64,000 bases of DNA from Marinobacter salinisoli (GCF_017301335.1 NZ_CP071247.1:2108001-2172000); one strand, 5' to 3'. Shown: positions 1 through 9,365, numbered from the stretch's first letter. Translations and numbers: made by a program. Notes: generated by a model not told the origin, from the letters alone.

Positions 1-1
1 A

Positions 2-580
2 ACGCAGAAGTCCAATCGCTGGGCCCGGGCCCGCCAGATTGCTGATCGGCTGAGCAAGCTCGGGGTTACCGATCTTCTCGGCTGCGCCACGGAGTTCTCC
101 GCTGGCGACGTGCCGGGCCGCCCTCATTTTGCGCAAGCCCTGGTTGCGGCCGGTGTGGTGAGTAATCAGGCTCAGGCGTTCAAGCGCCACCTCGGGGCTG
201 GTAAGCCGGGCGATGTGAAGGCGTTTTGGCCTGAGCTGGAAGAAGTGGTGAGCTGGATCAGCGCAGCCGGGGGAATCGCGGTGTTGGCCCATCCGAGGAA
301 GTACCAGATGACCGCAACCAAATTGCGGCAGTTAACGGGTGATTTCCGTCGGGCTGGTGGTCGCGCACTCGAGGTGTCCACCTCGGGTCAGTCGAGCGGT
401 GATCTGGGTTTCCTGGCAGAGCTGTGCCGTCGCGAGGGTATGCTGGCTTCTCAGGGCAGTGACTTTCACTTTCCCGGCGCGCCCTGGTGTGAGCTGGGCC
501 GGATAATGAAAATGCCAGACGGGCTGGAGCCGGTCTGGCATTATTTCAAAGCGCCTGTGGGAGTACCCGAACCGGTTTAA
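2..580 (+). CDS. rnm: PHP-domain RNase/phosphatase, C-terminal part (5' end outside window)
   Basis: The reading frame is open from the second base, so the true start lies upstream and only about 192 C-terminal codons are present. The sequence carries the GRPHFA block, the AHP block and the late SDFHFPG block, which hold conserved metal ligands of the YciV/TrpH branch of PHP phosphoesterases. In E. coli this protein (RNase AM) trims short RNA 5' ends and is a 3',5'-nucleotide bisphosphate phosphatase. A GTG at 110 could be mistaken for the start, but the PHP fold clearly continues upstream of it. Its last four bases overlap the end of the convergent UPF0149 gene. Family assignment is firm; the exact substrate is inferred from the family. 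Confidence 0.8.
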   Translation, partial: TQKSNRWARARQIADRLSKLGVTDLLGCATEFSAGDVPGRPHFAQALVAAGVVSNQAQAFKRHLGAGKPGDVKAFWPELEEVVSWISAAGGIAVLAHPRKYQMTATKLRQLTGDFRRAGGRALEVSTSGQSSGDLGFLAELCRREGMLASQGSDFHFPGAPWCELGRIMKMPDGLEPVWHYFKAPVGVPEPV

Positions 581-1119
581 TCCGGGGCGTGGAATTGCAG
601 GTAGAGGTCGGTCAGAGCGTCAGGAATCGCATCGGCCATCTGCTGCGACAGCTTTTCGCTCTTGCGGGCGTTCTCAAAGTCTTCGTCCTCGAACAACCCT
701 GACAGTGTCAGCATTGGCACCAGCAGATCCGCGATTTCCTCTTCGGATGCAACTTCCAGCCACTCCTCCTCGTATTCCAGGAAGGTGTCAACAAAGCCCG
801 CGCACCAGTTCTCCAGTGCGTTCATCGGATCACCGTCTTCGGGCTCCGGCAGTTCCAGTGATTGGCCCATATCAAGGGCATGGGCCATACCCTGGCTGAG
901 CTGCTCAGCGCACCGCTTGAAGGTTTCCGGAACGCCATTGTCGGGCACGTGTTCACTGCCCGTGGCGAGCCGGAAGGTGTCTTCTGCTGATAGCGTCACC
1001 GGGCCGACGACACTGGCACATACCACCCCGTGCAGGCCAAAGAAGTCGAGGGCGTCTTCGCCCCAGGGCTCAGCAAACAGAATGTCTTCCAGTGCTTCGA
1101 TGTCGGAATTGGATAGCAT
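577..1119 (-). CDS. UPF0149 (YecA/YgfB) family protein
   Basis: A 180-residue acidic protein with the NWCAGFV segment near residues 104-110, the hallmark of the UPF0149/YecA/YgfB family, followed by the usual acidic helical tail. There is no signal peptide or membrane segment, so it should be cytoplasmic. The family is structurally known but has no agreed biochemical role. The start codon lies 2 bp after the rne stop on the same strand, so it is probably cotranscribed with rne as the distal gene. Family call is good; function is open. Confidence 0.75.
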   Translation of the reverse strand: MLSNSDIEALEDILFAEPWGEDALDFFGLHGVVCASVVGPVTLSAEDTFRLATGSEHVPDNGVPETFKRCAEQLSQGMAHALDMGQSLELPEPEDGDPMNALENWCAGFVDTFLEYEEEWLEVASEEEIADLLVPMLTLSGLFEDEDFENARKSEKLSQQMADAIPDALTDLYLQFHAPD

Positions 1120-1121
1120 GC

Positions 1122-4100
1122 TCAGTTGCTCCCGGCCTTTTTCGCCGCTTCTGCGGCCCGTTGGCGTTTGCGAACTTCCCTTGGGTCATTGTAGGCCCGC
1201 CCCGGCGTCACTGGAACGTCGGGCTCTGCTGGCTTCGACGTTTCAGTGGGCTTTTCGGCTGATTTCGCTTGCTGTTTTTCAGCCGGTTCCTGCTTTTCGG
1301 GCTTCGGGTCAGGCTTTTCCTGGGCCGCCGGCTTTTCCTGGGCTGTCGGCTTTGGCTCGGGTGCCGAAGATTTAGCCGGCGCTTCCTTGGTTTGCCCTTC
1401 AGCCGGTTTCGCAGTGTCGACCGTTTGTGTGGCTTCAGCGGCCCCCGTCTTATCGGTCTCAGCAGTCGGTTTCGAGGGTGCTTTATCGCTGACCGGTTCC
1501 TGCTTGGGAGCCGGGGCGGGCTGCTGCTTGGCTTCAGGAGCCTGTTCTCTGGCCGGTGCCTTGGCCTCGGCGGCAGGGGTTTTTGCCGTTGCCGCGGAGG
1601 CGTCTGTGTCGCCCTCAGATTTGGCGGGAGTCTTCGCCTTGTCCGTCGCTGTCTTCGACGCTGCCGCCTCGTCCCGAGCCTTGTTCCCGTCGACGCGCTC
1701 TGACGTCTTCGGCGCTTCGGCTTTCACGGGTGCCTCTGGGGCTACTGCGCCGTCCTGTGCCTTATCGTCACTCCGTCTGGGCTTGGTGTCTCCGCCGTCT
1801 TTCGGCTGGCTGGCGTTTTTGCCGGTCGCCTCGGATTTGGCTCTGCGTTGAGCACGAGGTTTCTCAGCACGTTCGGGCGCTTTTGTCGTCTCGTCGGTTT
1901 TGGCTGCCTTCTGTTCGCCGCTCTCGGCCGTGTTCGCCGGCTTGGCCTCCGGGGCCTGGTCGGATGGCTTCTGAGTCGGTGTCTGTTCGGGCTTTTCTGT
2001 TTTTTCCGTTTTTTCGGCCTTGGCTGGCTCTTTTGCCGCGGGTTTTTCCTGCGGCGCAGGTGCCTGCGCTTGTTGCGGCTGTGGGGCCTCATTCACGGCA
2101 GTCTGGGCAGTCTCGTCTGAACTGCGAGGTTTTTCTGGCTGAGTGTCGCGCTGATGCTTTTCGCTGCGTGCGTTTTTACGCTCCGCTGGCGTTGTGGAGG
2201 GCGCTTCGCTCGGCGTGCCATCGCGTCCGCGCTGGCGTCGCGGCTTGCGCTGCTTATTTTCAGCGCCCTGCTTTTCGCCACTTGCGGGCTTCTTGGCAGT
2301 TTCCTGCTGGCCCTTCTGCTCGCGGTTGTCTTTCTGTTCCCGCTGCTGCTTGTTGCGGTTACGTCCGCGACTTTGGCCGTCCTTGCGACCGTCCGCACTC
2401 TTGGATTCGGGACCCTTTTCCGCGCTTTGACGGCTCTGTGGCTTGCGACTCTGATCTTCGCTGCGATTGCGGTTGCGCTCACGGCTGTCATCGGTGCGGC
2501 TTTGCTGTCCGCCCTGGCGACGCTCACTGCCGCTCCGCTTACCACCCGAGCGTTGGTCGTCTCGTGCTACACGGGTTTTCCGACGGTCTTGGCGGTGCTG
2601 GTTCCGACGGTCTTCCCGGCTAGCACTGCCTTGCTGCTGAGCCTCTTGGGGCTGTTCATCTTCAGCCCCGAAGAAGTTGGCGATCTTGCGACCAAGACGA
2701 CGGAACAGGCCGGTTTCCTGTTCTGCGGCCTGTGCCGGCGCTGCCTCGCTTGCGGTTGCTGCCGGTGCTGGTGCCTTGGGGCGAATGGCCTTAACGGCAG
2801 CTTGTTCGCGTACCGGGCGCTCAGGCGATGCAGTAACTAAGGTTTCTTCTTCGCGCTCGTTGTATTCCAGGGCTACCTGGTGACTGGAAACGTGCTCGGG
2901 TGTTGTTTCGTCTTCGCGAAGACGAAGTACCTCGAAATGTGGCGTTTCCATGTTCGGTACTGGTACAACCACAACGCTGACTTTTTGCAGGCTCTCTATA
3001 TCGGCGAGCTGTTTGCGTTTTTCGTTCAGCAGGAAGGTGGCGACAGAGACTGGAACGACCGCGCGGACTTCGCCGGTTTTCTCTTTGGAGGACTCTTCGT
3101 AAATCAGGCGCATGATGCTCAGCGCGAGTGATTCAATGCCGCGGATTGTGCCCTGGCCTTCACAGCGGGGGCAGACTTCGCTGCGGGTTTCGCCAAGAGA
3201 CGGGCGCAAGCGCTGACGGGACATTTCGAGCAGGCCGAAGCGAGAAATCTTGCCAACTTGCACTCGTGCCCGGTCAATCTCCAGGGCTTCGCGGATTTTC
3301 TGTTCCACTTCGCGCTGATGCTTGGCAGGCGTCATATCGATGAAATCGATCACGATGAGGCCGCCCATGTCCCGCAGGCGCAACTGACGGGCAATCTCTT
3401 CGGCTGCTTCCAGATTGGTTTGCAGGGCGGTTTCTTCGATGTCCTGGCCCTTGGTGGCGCGGGAGGAGTTGATGTCGATGGACACCAAGGCTTCTGTCGG
3501 GTCGATGACGATCGAGCCGCCGGACGGAAGTTTTACTTCGCGCTCGAAAGCGGTTTCGATCTGGCCTTCGATCTGGTACCGGCTGAACAGCGGGATCTCG
3601 TCCTTGTAGAGCTTGATCTTGTTCTCGAAGGTGGGCATCACCGCACGGACGAAACTCAGTACGTCTTCGTACACGTTGGCGGCGTCAATCAGAACTTCGC
3701 CGATATCCTGGCGAAGGTAATCGCGCACCGCACGGATAATGACGTTGCTTTCCTGGTGAATCAGGAAAGGTGCCTTGCGCTCGCTGGCAGCCTGGGTAAT
3801 GGCTTCCCAGAACTGCACCAGGTAGTCCAGATCCCACTGAAGTTCTTCGGTATTCCGGCCGATACCCGCCGTGCGCACAATGATCCCCATGGATTTAGGG
3901 ACTTGCACGTCGTTCATGGCTTCCTTCAGTTGCGTGCGTTCTTCGCCTTCGATCCTGCGGGAAATGCCTCCGGCCCGCGGGTTGTTGGGCATCAGTACCA
4001 GGTAACGCCCGGCGAGTGAAATGAACGTGGTGAGTGCTGCACCTTTGTTGCCGCGCTCTTCCTTGTCGACCTGGACAATCACTTCCTGGCCTTCGGAAAC

Positions 4101-4382
4101 CGCGTCTTTGATGTTGATCTTGCCTTCGATCTGGCCCGGCGATTTCTTGAAATACTCTTTGGAGATTTCTTTCAGGGGCAGAAAGCCGTGCCGTTCAGCA
4201 CCGAAGTCGACAAAAGCGGCTTCCAGGCTGGGTTCCACGCGGGTGATGCGACCCTTGTAGATGTTGGCCTTTTTCTGCTCGCGGGAGCTGGACTCGATGT
4301 CGAGATCAAACAGGCGCTGGCCGTCAACCAGTGCAACGCGCAACTCTTCGGGGTGAGTTGCATTAATGAGCATTCTTTTCAT
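1122..4382 (-). CDS. rne: Ribonuclease E
   Basis: A 1086-residue RNase E, close to the 1061 of E. coli. The start MKRMLINAT is the canonical one. The order is an S1 domain near residues 35-120, the DNase I-like catalytic core with the metal-binding aspartates in SIDINSS (about 300) and VIDFIDM (about 345), and the zinc-link CPRCEGQG near 403-410 used for tetramer formation. A short amphipathic segment ([12 protein letters not shown], about 565) matches the membrane-anchoring helix. Then comes an Arg/Gln-rich RNA-binding stretch, a very long Lys/Glu/Ala/Pro low-complexity arm, and a C-terminal [11 protein letters not shown] motif like the tail of Pseudomonas RNase E. It is the endonuclease scaffold for mRNA decay and rRNA/tRNA processing at the inner membrane. 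A long structured leader precedes it. Confidence 0.97.
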   Translation of the reverse strand: MKRMLINATHPEELRVALVDGQRLFDLDIESSSREQKKANIYKGRITRVEPSLEAAFVDFGAERHGFLPLKEISKEYFKKSPGQIEGKINIKDAVSEGQEVIVQVDKEERGNKGAALTTFISLAGRYLVLMPNNPRAGGISRRIEGEERTQLKEAMNDVQVPKSMGIIVRTAGIGRNTEELQWDLDYLVQFWEAITQAASERKAPFLIHQESNVIIRAVRDYLRQDIGEVLIDAANVYEDVLSFVRAVMPTFENKIKLYKDEIPLFSRYQIEGQIETAFEREVKLPSGGSIVIDPTEALVSIDINSSRATKGQDIEETALQTNLEAAEEIARQLRLRDMGGLIVIDFIDMTPAKHQREVEQKIREALEIDRARVQVGKISRFGLLEMSRQRLRPSLGETRSEVCPRCEGQGTIRGIESLALSIMRLIYEESSKEKTGEVRAVVPVSVATFLLNEKRKQLADIESLQKVSVVVVPVPNMETPHFEVLRLREDETTPEHVSSHQVALEYNEREEETLVTASPERPVREQAAVKAIRPKAPAPAATASEAAPAQAAEQETGLFRRLGRKIANFFGAEDEQPQEAQQQGSASREDRRNQHRQDRRKTRVARDDQRSGGKRSGSERRQGGQQSRTDDSRERNRNRSEDQSRKPQSRQSAEKGPESKSADGRKDGQSRGRNRNKQQREQKDNREQKGQQETAKKPASGEKQGAENKQRKPRRQRGRDGTPSEAPSTTPAERKNARSEKHQRDTQPEKPRSSDETAQTAVNEAPQPQQAQAPAPQEKPAAKEPAKAEKTEKTEKPEQTPTQKPSDQAPEAKPANTAESGEQKAAKTDETTKAPERAEKPRAQRRAKSEATGKNASQPKDGGDTKPRRSDDKAQDGAVAPEAPVKAEAPKTSERVDGNKARDEAAASKTATDKAKTPAKSEGDTDASAATAKTPAAEAKAPAREQAPEAKQQPAPAPKQEPVSDKAPSKPTAETDKTGAAEATQTVDTAKPAEGQTKEAPAKSSAPEPKPTAQEKPAAQEKPDPKPEKQEPAEKQQAKSAEKPTETSKPAEPDVPVTPGRAYNDPREVRKRQRAAEAAKKAGSN

Positions 4383-4469
4383 GGAGAGAACGGATTCCTG
4401 TCGTTTAGTGTTGACAGAAAACCGGAGGGGCTCGCATCAGCGAAGCGGGATGTGCGTGCCGCGGACGAA

Positions 4470-4486
4470 CGCGCCCTTTGGGCGCG
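4470..4486 (-). promoter_or_regulatory. Hairpin in rne leader, proximal
   Basis: A perfect 7-bp inverted repeat (CGCGCCC, 3-nt loop, GGGCGCG) about 90 nt upstream of the rne start codon. It has no T-run, so it is more likely a structured leader element than a terminator. Confidence 0.5.
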
Positions 4487-4558
4487 GGTCGGCGGCCAGA
4501 CGAATCAGGCCCCCTGGGCCGTTGATTCCGTTGGTGTTAAACCACCGCCGACGGTTCG

Positions 4559-4574
4559 ACTGCCCTGTGGCAGT
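4559..4574 (-). promoter_or_regulatory. Hairpin in rne leader, distal
   Basis: A perfect inverted repeat ACTGCC-CTGT-GGCAGT about 180 nt upstream of the rne start codon. Like the proximal one it lacks a T-run, and it resembles the stem-loops of known rne 5' leaders in placement. Whether it serves RNase E feedback is inference. Confidence 0.45.
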
Positions 4575-4979
4575 GAGAGGTCGATAGAACTGCTTGTCTG
4601 TTGACGCATGTTATCCGTTTTCAGGTTCACTCAGGTGCCTGGGTCTCACGTCGTATTTCATCTCTGGACGGCCCGGCCCTGCGCGACAATGATTCTTCGC
4701 TATGTTGCCCGTCGGTTTTCCGCACGGTTGTGTCTTCCACCCGGGGCAGGGGGACGGCTCTTGCTGGTCCAACCTGAAATACCGGGGGTACTTCCTTTGC
4801 CGGGCCCCGATAGCGAATGGGGCGCGGCGTTCAAACTCTCGAGTAGTCTCTGTATACTTCTGCCGCTGCGGTTTCTGGTGTGTGTTTCCAGCCCGTAGAC
4901 ATTCGGCAAAGCACGCCGGAATATAACAGTATTCCAGGTGCTGATCAATCCTGCATTTATTTGTCAATAAAGGAATTTC

Positions 4980-6056
4980 ATGGCTCGCCATCCCCGGCCG
5001 AAAAAGCCTGCCCACAAACGCCCTGAAAAGGCCGCTCCGATCTCGCGCGAACCCCGGCAAGCGGTTGCATCTGCGGGGCGTCAAGAACCCCGCAAAGGGG
5101 GTGAGGTGCATCAGGGTGTGCAGATGGTAACGGTTGATGAGGATGCCGCAGGACAGCGAGTGGATAATTTTTTGCTGGCGCAGCTGCGCGGCGTGCCAAA
5201 GAGCATCATTTACCGTGTTGTCCGAAAGGGGGAGGTCCGGGTCAATAAAGGGCGGGTCAAGCCGGACACCCGCCTGAAGCAGGGGGATCAGGTACGAATC
5301 CCTCCGGTGATCCGGAAGGAAAAAGCACCGCAGGTGGCTCCCGGCAATCGGGTCCAGGGTGTTATGGAGCAGGCGGTTGTTTTTGAGAATGAGCAGATGC
5401 TTGTGGTCAATAAGCCGTCCGGCATTGCGGTGCATGGTGGAAGCGGGCTGAGCTTTGGGTTGATCGAAGTGCTCCGTTCGGCGCGGCCGGAGGCGCGGTT
5501 TCTCGAGTTGGTTCACCGGTTGGATCGCGATACGTCGGGTCTGGTGATGGTCGCAAAAAAACGCTCTGCACTCCGGTTTCTGCAGGATGAGCTGCGCCAG
5601 AAGCGGATTCAGAAGACCTATCATGCCCTGGTGGCCGGGGATTGGTCGCAGGAAATCCGCAAGGTGGATGCCCCCTTGCTGCGCTACGAAATGCCCAACG
5701 GGGAGCGGCGGGTAAAGGTCGATGAGGGGGGTAAGGCTTCGCTGACCACCTTCCGGTGTCTGCGCCGGTTCGCTGGTTACAGTCTGGTGGAAGCTTCTCC
5801 GGTCACCGGCCGAACCCACCAGATTCGCGTACACTGCGCTTTCGAAGGTCATCCAATCGCCGGTGATGACAAGTATATGGATGATGTCAGTTTAAAAGCG
5901 TTTCGCGGAGCTGGTGGCCAGCGGTTAATGCTTCACGCCCGGGCGCTGGAGTTCAGGTTGCCCGATAGCGGGGAGGCTCTGAAATTAGAGGCGCCTTACG
6001 ATGAGGCGTTCGAGCAGATGTTGCGTCTGCTCGAGGCGCGCAACAGGAATCAGTGA
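4980..6056 (+). CDS. rluC: 23S rRNA pseudouridine synthase RluC
   Basis: A 358-residue RluA-family pseudouridine synthase. An S4 RNA-binding domain (about residues 55-115, QRVDNFLLAQL and VRKGEVRVNKGR) precedes the catalytic domain, whose HRLDRDTSGLVM block holds the nucleophilic aspartate. The GRTHQIRVH block is also intact. E. coli RluC modifies U955, U2504 and U2580 of 23S rRNA. The protein is about 40 residues longer than the E. coli form because of a basic Pro/Arg/Lys-rich N-terminus, and an internal start at the MVTVDEDAAG segment is possible. The gene sits divergent from rne and directly abuts the HAD gene, an arrangement common in Pseudomonas relatives. Confidence 0.93.
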   Translation: MARHPRPKKPAHKRPEKAAPISREPRQAVASAGRQEPRKGGEVHQGVQMVTVDEDAAGQRVDNFLLAQLRGVPKSIIYRVVRKGEVRVNKGRVKPDTRLKQGDQVRIPPVIRKEKAPQVAPGNRVQGVMEQAVVFENEQMLVVNKPSGIAVHGGSGLSFGLIEVLRSARPEARFLELVHRLDRDTSGLVMVAKKRSALRFLQDELRQKRIQKTYHALVAGDWSQEIRKVDAPLLRYEMPNGERRVKVDEGGKASLTTFRCLRRFAGYSLVEASPVTGRTHQIRVHCAFEGHPIAGDDKYMDDVSLKAFRGAGGQRLMLHARALEFRLPDSGEALKLEAPYDEAFEQMLRLLEARNRNQ

Positions 6057-6704
6057 ATGGATATTAAGGCAGTTATTTTCGATTGGGACGGTACGCTCGT
6101 GGACTCCGTCGATCACATTGCGGACAGCCTGCACCAGGCGGCGACCGAGCTCGGTTACCCTGAGCTTGAGCGGGAGGCCTACCGGGATATCATCGGGCTT
6201 GGGATGATAGAGGCGCTGGGGCGGCTCTACCCCGGGATTGATCGGGACGAAATGCTGGCGATCCGCGAGCGTTACGCAGCCTATTTTTTCAGCAAGGTGA
6301 CAACGCCGCAGAATGTGTTCGAGGGCATGGCGGATGTCGTGTCGGACATCCGCCGGTCTGGGCTGGGCTGTTCGGTGGCGACCGGAAAAAGTCGCCGTGG
6401 GCTCGAGAGTGCGCTTACCTCCAGTGGTCTGGGGGCGCATTTTGATATTACCCGCTGTGCTGACGAGACGCGTTCCAAGCCGGATCCCAAAATGCTTGAG
6501 GAAATTCTTGAATTTTATGGGCTTGAGCCGGCGGATGCTGTGATGATTGGAGATACGCGTTACGATCTTGAAATGGCGCAGCGAATCGGTATGCCTGCTA
6601 TCGGCGTGGAGTGGGGCGTGCATAAGCGTGATGTCTTGGGCGCCTACGACCCACACGCGATCGTGAGTAGCGTGCCGGATCTGAGAGTGGCACTTGGATT
6701 ATAA
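6057..6704 (+). CDS. HAD-IA phosphatase, phosphoglycolate phosphatase-like
   Basis: A 215-residue haloacid dehalogenase superfamily hydrolase. It shows motif I DWDGTLVDS (nucleophile and acid/base aspartates), a helical cap, motif II VATGKS, motif III lysine in SKPDP, and motif IV GDTRYDLEMA. It is cytoplasmic. The ATG begins at the base after the rluC TGA, so the two genes are translationally linked. It resembles the Gph-like phosphatase that follows rluC in many gammaproteobacteria. The natural substrate is not evident from sequence. Confidence 0.88.
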   Translation: MDIKAVIFDWDGTLVDSVDHIADSLHQAATELGYPELEREAYRDIIGLGMIEALGRLYPGIDRDEMLAIRERYAAYFFSKVTTPQNVFEGMADVVSDIRRSGLGCSVATGKSRRGLESALTSSGLGAHFDITRCADETRSKPDPKMLEEILEFYGLEPADAVMIGDTRYDLEMAQRIGMPAIGVEWGVHKRDVLGAYDPHAIVSSVPDLRVALGL

Positions 6705-6738
6705 GAAACCCCTACTTTGTGGTTGATGGAGTGAGTGC

Positions 6739-7770
6739 ATGAGTGATTGGGAATCTGAAAAGTCGCCGGAGTGGGGGGATAAGCCTGTTGCTTCTGGGCG
6801 TTCGGGGGCATCTGATGGTGGAAGAGTGTCGCCGGAATCTAGTCGTGACTGGAAGCTGATCGAAAAGCTGGTGCTGTCAATGCAGGCGGAGCAGCGCAAG
6901 AGTCGCCGCTGGGGAATCTTCTTCAAGTTCCTGACCTTTGCATACCTGTTTGGCTTGCTCCTGCTGTTTAAATTGCCGGTAAGTGACACGATCGAGGGGG
7001 CAACGGGGCAGCATACCGCTGTGGTTCAGGTGGATGGGCCCATAGCTGCCGATGAATTGGCCAGTGCTGACAACATCGTCGGGTCCTTGCGCACTGCGTT
7101 TGAGGCGGAGAATTCAGCAGCCGTGGTACTGCGCATAAACAGTCCTGGTGGAAGCCCGGTCCAGTCCGGCTACATATACGATGAAATTCGCCGCCTACGT
7201 GAGGAGTACCCGGACAAAAAGGTGTACGCGGTTATCTCCGATATTGGTGCCTCGGGTGCCTATTACATTGCCTCTGCCGCGGATGAAATCTACGCCAATC
7301 GCGCCAGCCTGGTCGGGTCTATCGGTGTGGTGGCCGGCGGCTTTGGTTTTACGGATGTAATGGACAAAATCGGTGTTGAGCGTCGCTTGTACACTGCGGG
7401 CGAGAACAAGGCGTTTCTGGACCCCTTCTCGCCTGAGCGGCAAGAGGAGGTGTCATTCTGGAAGGATGTGCTTGAAAACACCCATCAGCAGTTTATTGAT
7501 GCGGTGAAAACCGGCCGCGGTGAGCGTCTTGCGGAGGACGAGCGTCTGTTCAGTGGTCTGGTGTGGTCGGGTGAGCAGGCCGTGGAATTAGGTCTGGTCG
7601 ATGGCTTGGGGAGTACGTCGTGGGTGGCGCGCCAGTTGGTGGGGGAGGAGGAGTTGGTGGATTACAGCCACCGTAAATCCCCGCTGCAGAACCTGGTTGA
7701 CCAGTTGGGTGTCGCTTTTGGTGAGGGATTCGCGGCCCGGATTCTGGATTCCCGCTTGGAATTGCGTTAA
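6739..7770 (+). CDS. sppA: Signal peptide peptidase SppA (S49 family)
   Basis: A 343-residue S49 peptidase of the short, single-domain type. One transmembrane helix (about residues 55-75) anchors it in the inner membrane with the protease domain in the periplasm. The SPGGS block, the DIGASGAYYIA block with the catalytic serine, and the SLVGSIGV block are intact. It degrades cleaved signal peptides left in the membrane. A GGAG ribosome-binding site precedes the ATG. It lies 34 bp after the HAD gene, so rluC-HAD-sppA looks like one operon. Its stop overlaps the stop of convergent maf by four bases. Confidence 0.92.
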   Translation: MSDWESEKSPEWGDKPVASGRSGASDGGRVSPESSRDWKLIEKLVLSMQAEQRKSRRWGIFFKFLTFAYLFGLLLLFKLPVSDTIEGATGQHTAVVQVDGPIAADELASADNIVGSLRTAFEAENSAAVVLRINSPGGSPVQSGYIYDEIRRLREEYPDKKVYAVISDIGASGAYYIASAADEIYANRASLVGSIGVVAGGFGFTDVMDKIGVERRLYTAGENKAFLDPFSPERQEEVSFWKDVLENTHQQFIDAVKTGRGERLAEDERLFSGLVWSGEQAVELGLVDGLGSTSWVARQLVGEEELVDYSHRKSPLQNLVDQLGVAFGEGFAARILDSRLELR

Positions 7771-8378
7771 CGCTGGATTGCTGTTGGCTCCAGCAGAGGG
7801 TTGCGGCCCCATTGTCTCAGCATATCGATCAGGGCGATCAGTGGCAGCCCGATCAGGCTGTTGGGGTCGCGTCCGGCCATTGACTTGAAAAGCGTGATGC
7901 CGAGTCCTTCCATTCGGAAACTTCCCGCGCAGTCGTAAGGCTCTTCCCTTCGGAGGTAAGCCTCTATTTCCGCTTCGCTGAGATCTCGGAAGTTTACCGA
8001 GAAGGTTTCGCAATGCACCTGAAGACTGCTGGTGCTGGTGTCCAGCAGGGCCAGCCCGGTCATGAATTGAACGCATTGGCCGCTGCTTTGCCTTAGCTGT
8101 TCGACAGCGCTTTGGTGTGAGCCGGGCTTGTTCAAAAGTGTGCCATCGGGTAAGCAGGCTACCTGGTCAGATCCGATAATCCAGTGGTTGTCGTAGTGGG
8201 CGGCCAGCGCCCGGGCTTTGCTTTCCGCCAGTCGGGTGGCCAATTGTTCGGCGTTTTCGCCGGGCTGCGGGGTCTCGTCAATATCCGGGCTGGCGCACTG
8301 GAAGGGAAGTTCCAGGCGAGCAAGCAAGGCCCTGCGGTAAGGTGAGGAGGAGGCCAGCATTAATGGGCGTTCGGTCAT
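7767..8378 (-). CDS. yceF: Maf-family nucleotide pyrophosphatase (YceF type)
   Basis: A 203-residue Maf protein beginning at MTERPLMLASSSPYRR. The frame is open to 8429, but the upstream 17 codons have no Maf counterpart, so the start at 8378 is preferred. The SSSPYRR nucleotide-binding loop, the SDQV block and the GSFRMEG block are conserved. The DQV-type sequence fits the YceF subgroup, which hydrolyses 7-methyl-GTP, rather than the dTTP/UTP-cleaving YhdE subgroup. It is transcribed divergently from yceD, as in E. coli and many relatives. Confidence 0.9.
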   Translation of the reverse strand: MTERPLMLASSSPYRRALLARLELPFQCASPDIDETPQPGENAEQLATRLAESKARALAAHYDNHWIIGSDQVACLPDGTLLNKPGSHQSAVEQLRQSSGQCVQFMTGLALLDTSTSSLQVHCETFSVNFRDLSEAEIEAYLRREEPYDCAGSFRMEGLGITLFKSMAGRDPNSLIGLPLIALIDMLRQWGRNPLLEPTAIQR

Positions 8379-8469
8379 GGTGAATGGCTCTTCGGTCGTT
8401 AACGGGGATGGCGTCATCGTAGAATACACCTACCCACGCGAAAACCCCGGTGAAAACATAACGAAGTCT

Positions 8470-8498
8470 TTGACACCGGGGGATCACCCCCCTAAAAT
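8470..8498 (+). promoter_or_regulatory. Near-consensus sigma-70 promoter of the yceD-rpmF-plsX operon
   Basis: A perfect -35 box TTGACA (8470-8475), a 17-bp spacer and a 5/6 -10 box TAAAAT (8493-8498). The spacer contains a near-perfect palindrome (five G, ATCA, then C-run). The expected transcription start is about 8505, only about 3 nt before the yceD ATG at 8508, and no Shine-Dalgarno sequence is visible. Confidence 0.75.
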
Positions 8499-8507
8499 TG
8501 CGCGCCT

Positions 8508-9062
8508 ATGTCAAAAGCGTCTTGCGCCGGTTTGCCAAAATCTGTCGACCCTTACAAGTTGGCGGAACAGAACAGCACTCTGGAGGGAGAGATTCCTCTC
8601 AGTGCTTTGTCTCGTTTCCGGGAAGCTGTCCTGGAAGTGGGGGAAGCGGCTGTGTGCAGCGTCAAACTGTCTTTTTATATGGATGGCGAGCGAAGACGTA
8701 TTGTTTCGGGTGAGCTGGAAGCGCCAGCAACCTTGGAATGTCAGCGGTGCATGGGGCACATGCAGACCACGCTGACTTCTCGGTTCACGCTCGGGCTGGT
8801 TACCAGCGACGAGCAGGCGCAACGGTTGCCGAAGGATCTCGAGCCGTTTCTGACGGATGACTTCAGTGCGGATCTGTGGTCGATGGTGGAAGACGAGCTG
8901 TTGCTGGTTCTGCCGCCGTTTCCGCTGCACGAACGGGCTGAATGCCCGGCTGATGAAGATCTGGAGGCCTTGGAGCCCAAGGGAGCGCCTGAGCAAGGCG
9001 ACGCCCCGGCCAAGGAGAATCCTTTCAGCGTGCTGGCGGATCTCAAGAAAACGAAACATTGA
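8508..9062 (+). CDS. yceD: YceD/DUF177 family protein, 23S rRNA accumulation factor
   Basis: A 184-residue DUF177 protein. The LECQRCM zinc-ribbon-like block (about residues 76-82), the SDEQAQRLP segment, and VEDELLLVLP with a downstream H...C pair match E. coli YceD, which is needed for normal 23S rRNA levels. The N-terminal LPKSVDPYKLAEQ aligns with the E. coli N-terminus, so the ATG at 8508 is well supported despite the absence of a ribosome-binding site. It is the first gene of the ribosome/lipid operon, with rpmF following in the usual order. Confidence 0.92.
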   Translation: MSKASCAGLPKSVDPYKLAEQNSTLEGEIPLSALSRFREAVLEVGEAAVCSVKLSFYMDGERRRIVSGELEAPATLECQRCMGHMQTTLTSRFTLGLVTSDEQAQRLPKDLEPFLTDDFSADLWSMVEDELLLVLPPFPLHERAECPADEDLEALEPKGAPEQGDAPAKENPFSVLADLKKTKH

Positions 9063-9143
9063 GCAGGTGTGTGCTCCTCAGTGGGGCGCGCATCGGTACG
9101 AACACACACTAGCTTTACGTAATAAAAGGTCAGGAGCAAAATC

Positions 9144-9323
9144 ATGGCTGTACAGCAAAACCGAAAGACCCGTTCCAAGCGTGGCATGCGCCGTTCCCAC
9201 GACGCTCTGAGCGCCGCCACTCTGTCCACCGATGCGACAACTGGTGAAGTGCATCGTCGTCACCACGTCTCTCCGGACGGTTTTTACCGTGGCAAGCAGG
9301 TAGTAGAAGCGCGCGACGAGTAA
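9144..9323 (+). CDS. rpmF: 50S ribosomal protein L32
   Basis: A 59-residue basic protein starting [20 protein letters not shown], the classic L32 N-terminus, and ending with the GFYRGKQVV segment. E. coli L32 has 57 residues. A GGAG ribosome-binding site lies about 7 nt before the ATG. It sits between yceD and plsX, the standard arrangement that links ribosome synthesis to phospholipid synthesis. Confidence 0.96.
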   Translation: MAVQQNRKTRSKRGMRRSHDALSAATLSTDATTGEVHRRHHVSPDGFYRGKQVVEARDE

Positions 9324-9365
9324 GTCCCGTATGAGTTGCGCCGCCCGGTATCGGATGGATAAACG

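Larger units (their letters stand above)
4383..4979. promoter_or_regulatory. Divergent rne-rluC intergenic region with rne leader
   Basis: This 597-bp gap between divergent rne and rluC holds no convincing gene. On the rne side it contains two strong hairpins (annotated separately), as expected for an rne 5' leader; in E. coli a structured leader mediates RNase E autoregulation. The rluC side is AT-rich over its last 60 bp and carries a possible -10 element TATAAC at 4922-4927 and a ribosome-binding site AAAGGA just before 4980. Open frames in this gap show no family resemblance. Confidence 0.55.

Noticed and set aside
1246..2840. Several long plus-strand open frames opposite the 3' half of rne
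   Set aside because: They are the antisense of the low-complexity, GC-biased RNase E arm; their translations are Ser/Cys/Gly/Phe/Leu/Arg repeats with no family likeness.
4611..5852. A 413-codon minus-strand frame opposite rluC
   Set aside because: It overlaps the strongly supported rluC gene, has no recognisable domain, and ends in the rne leader.
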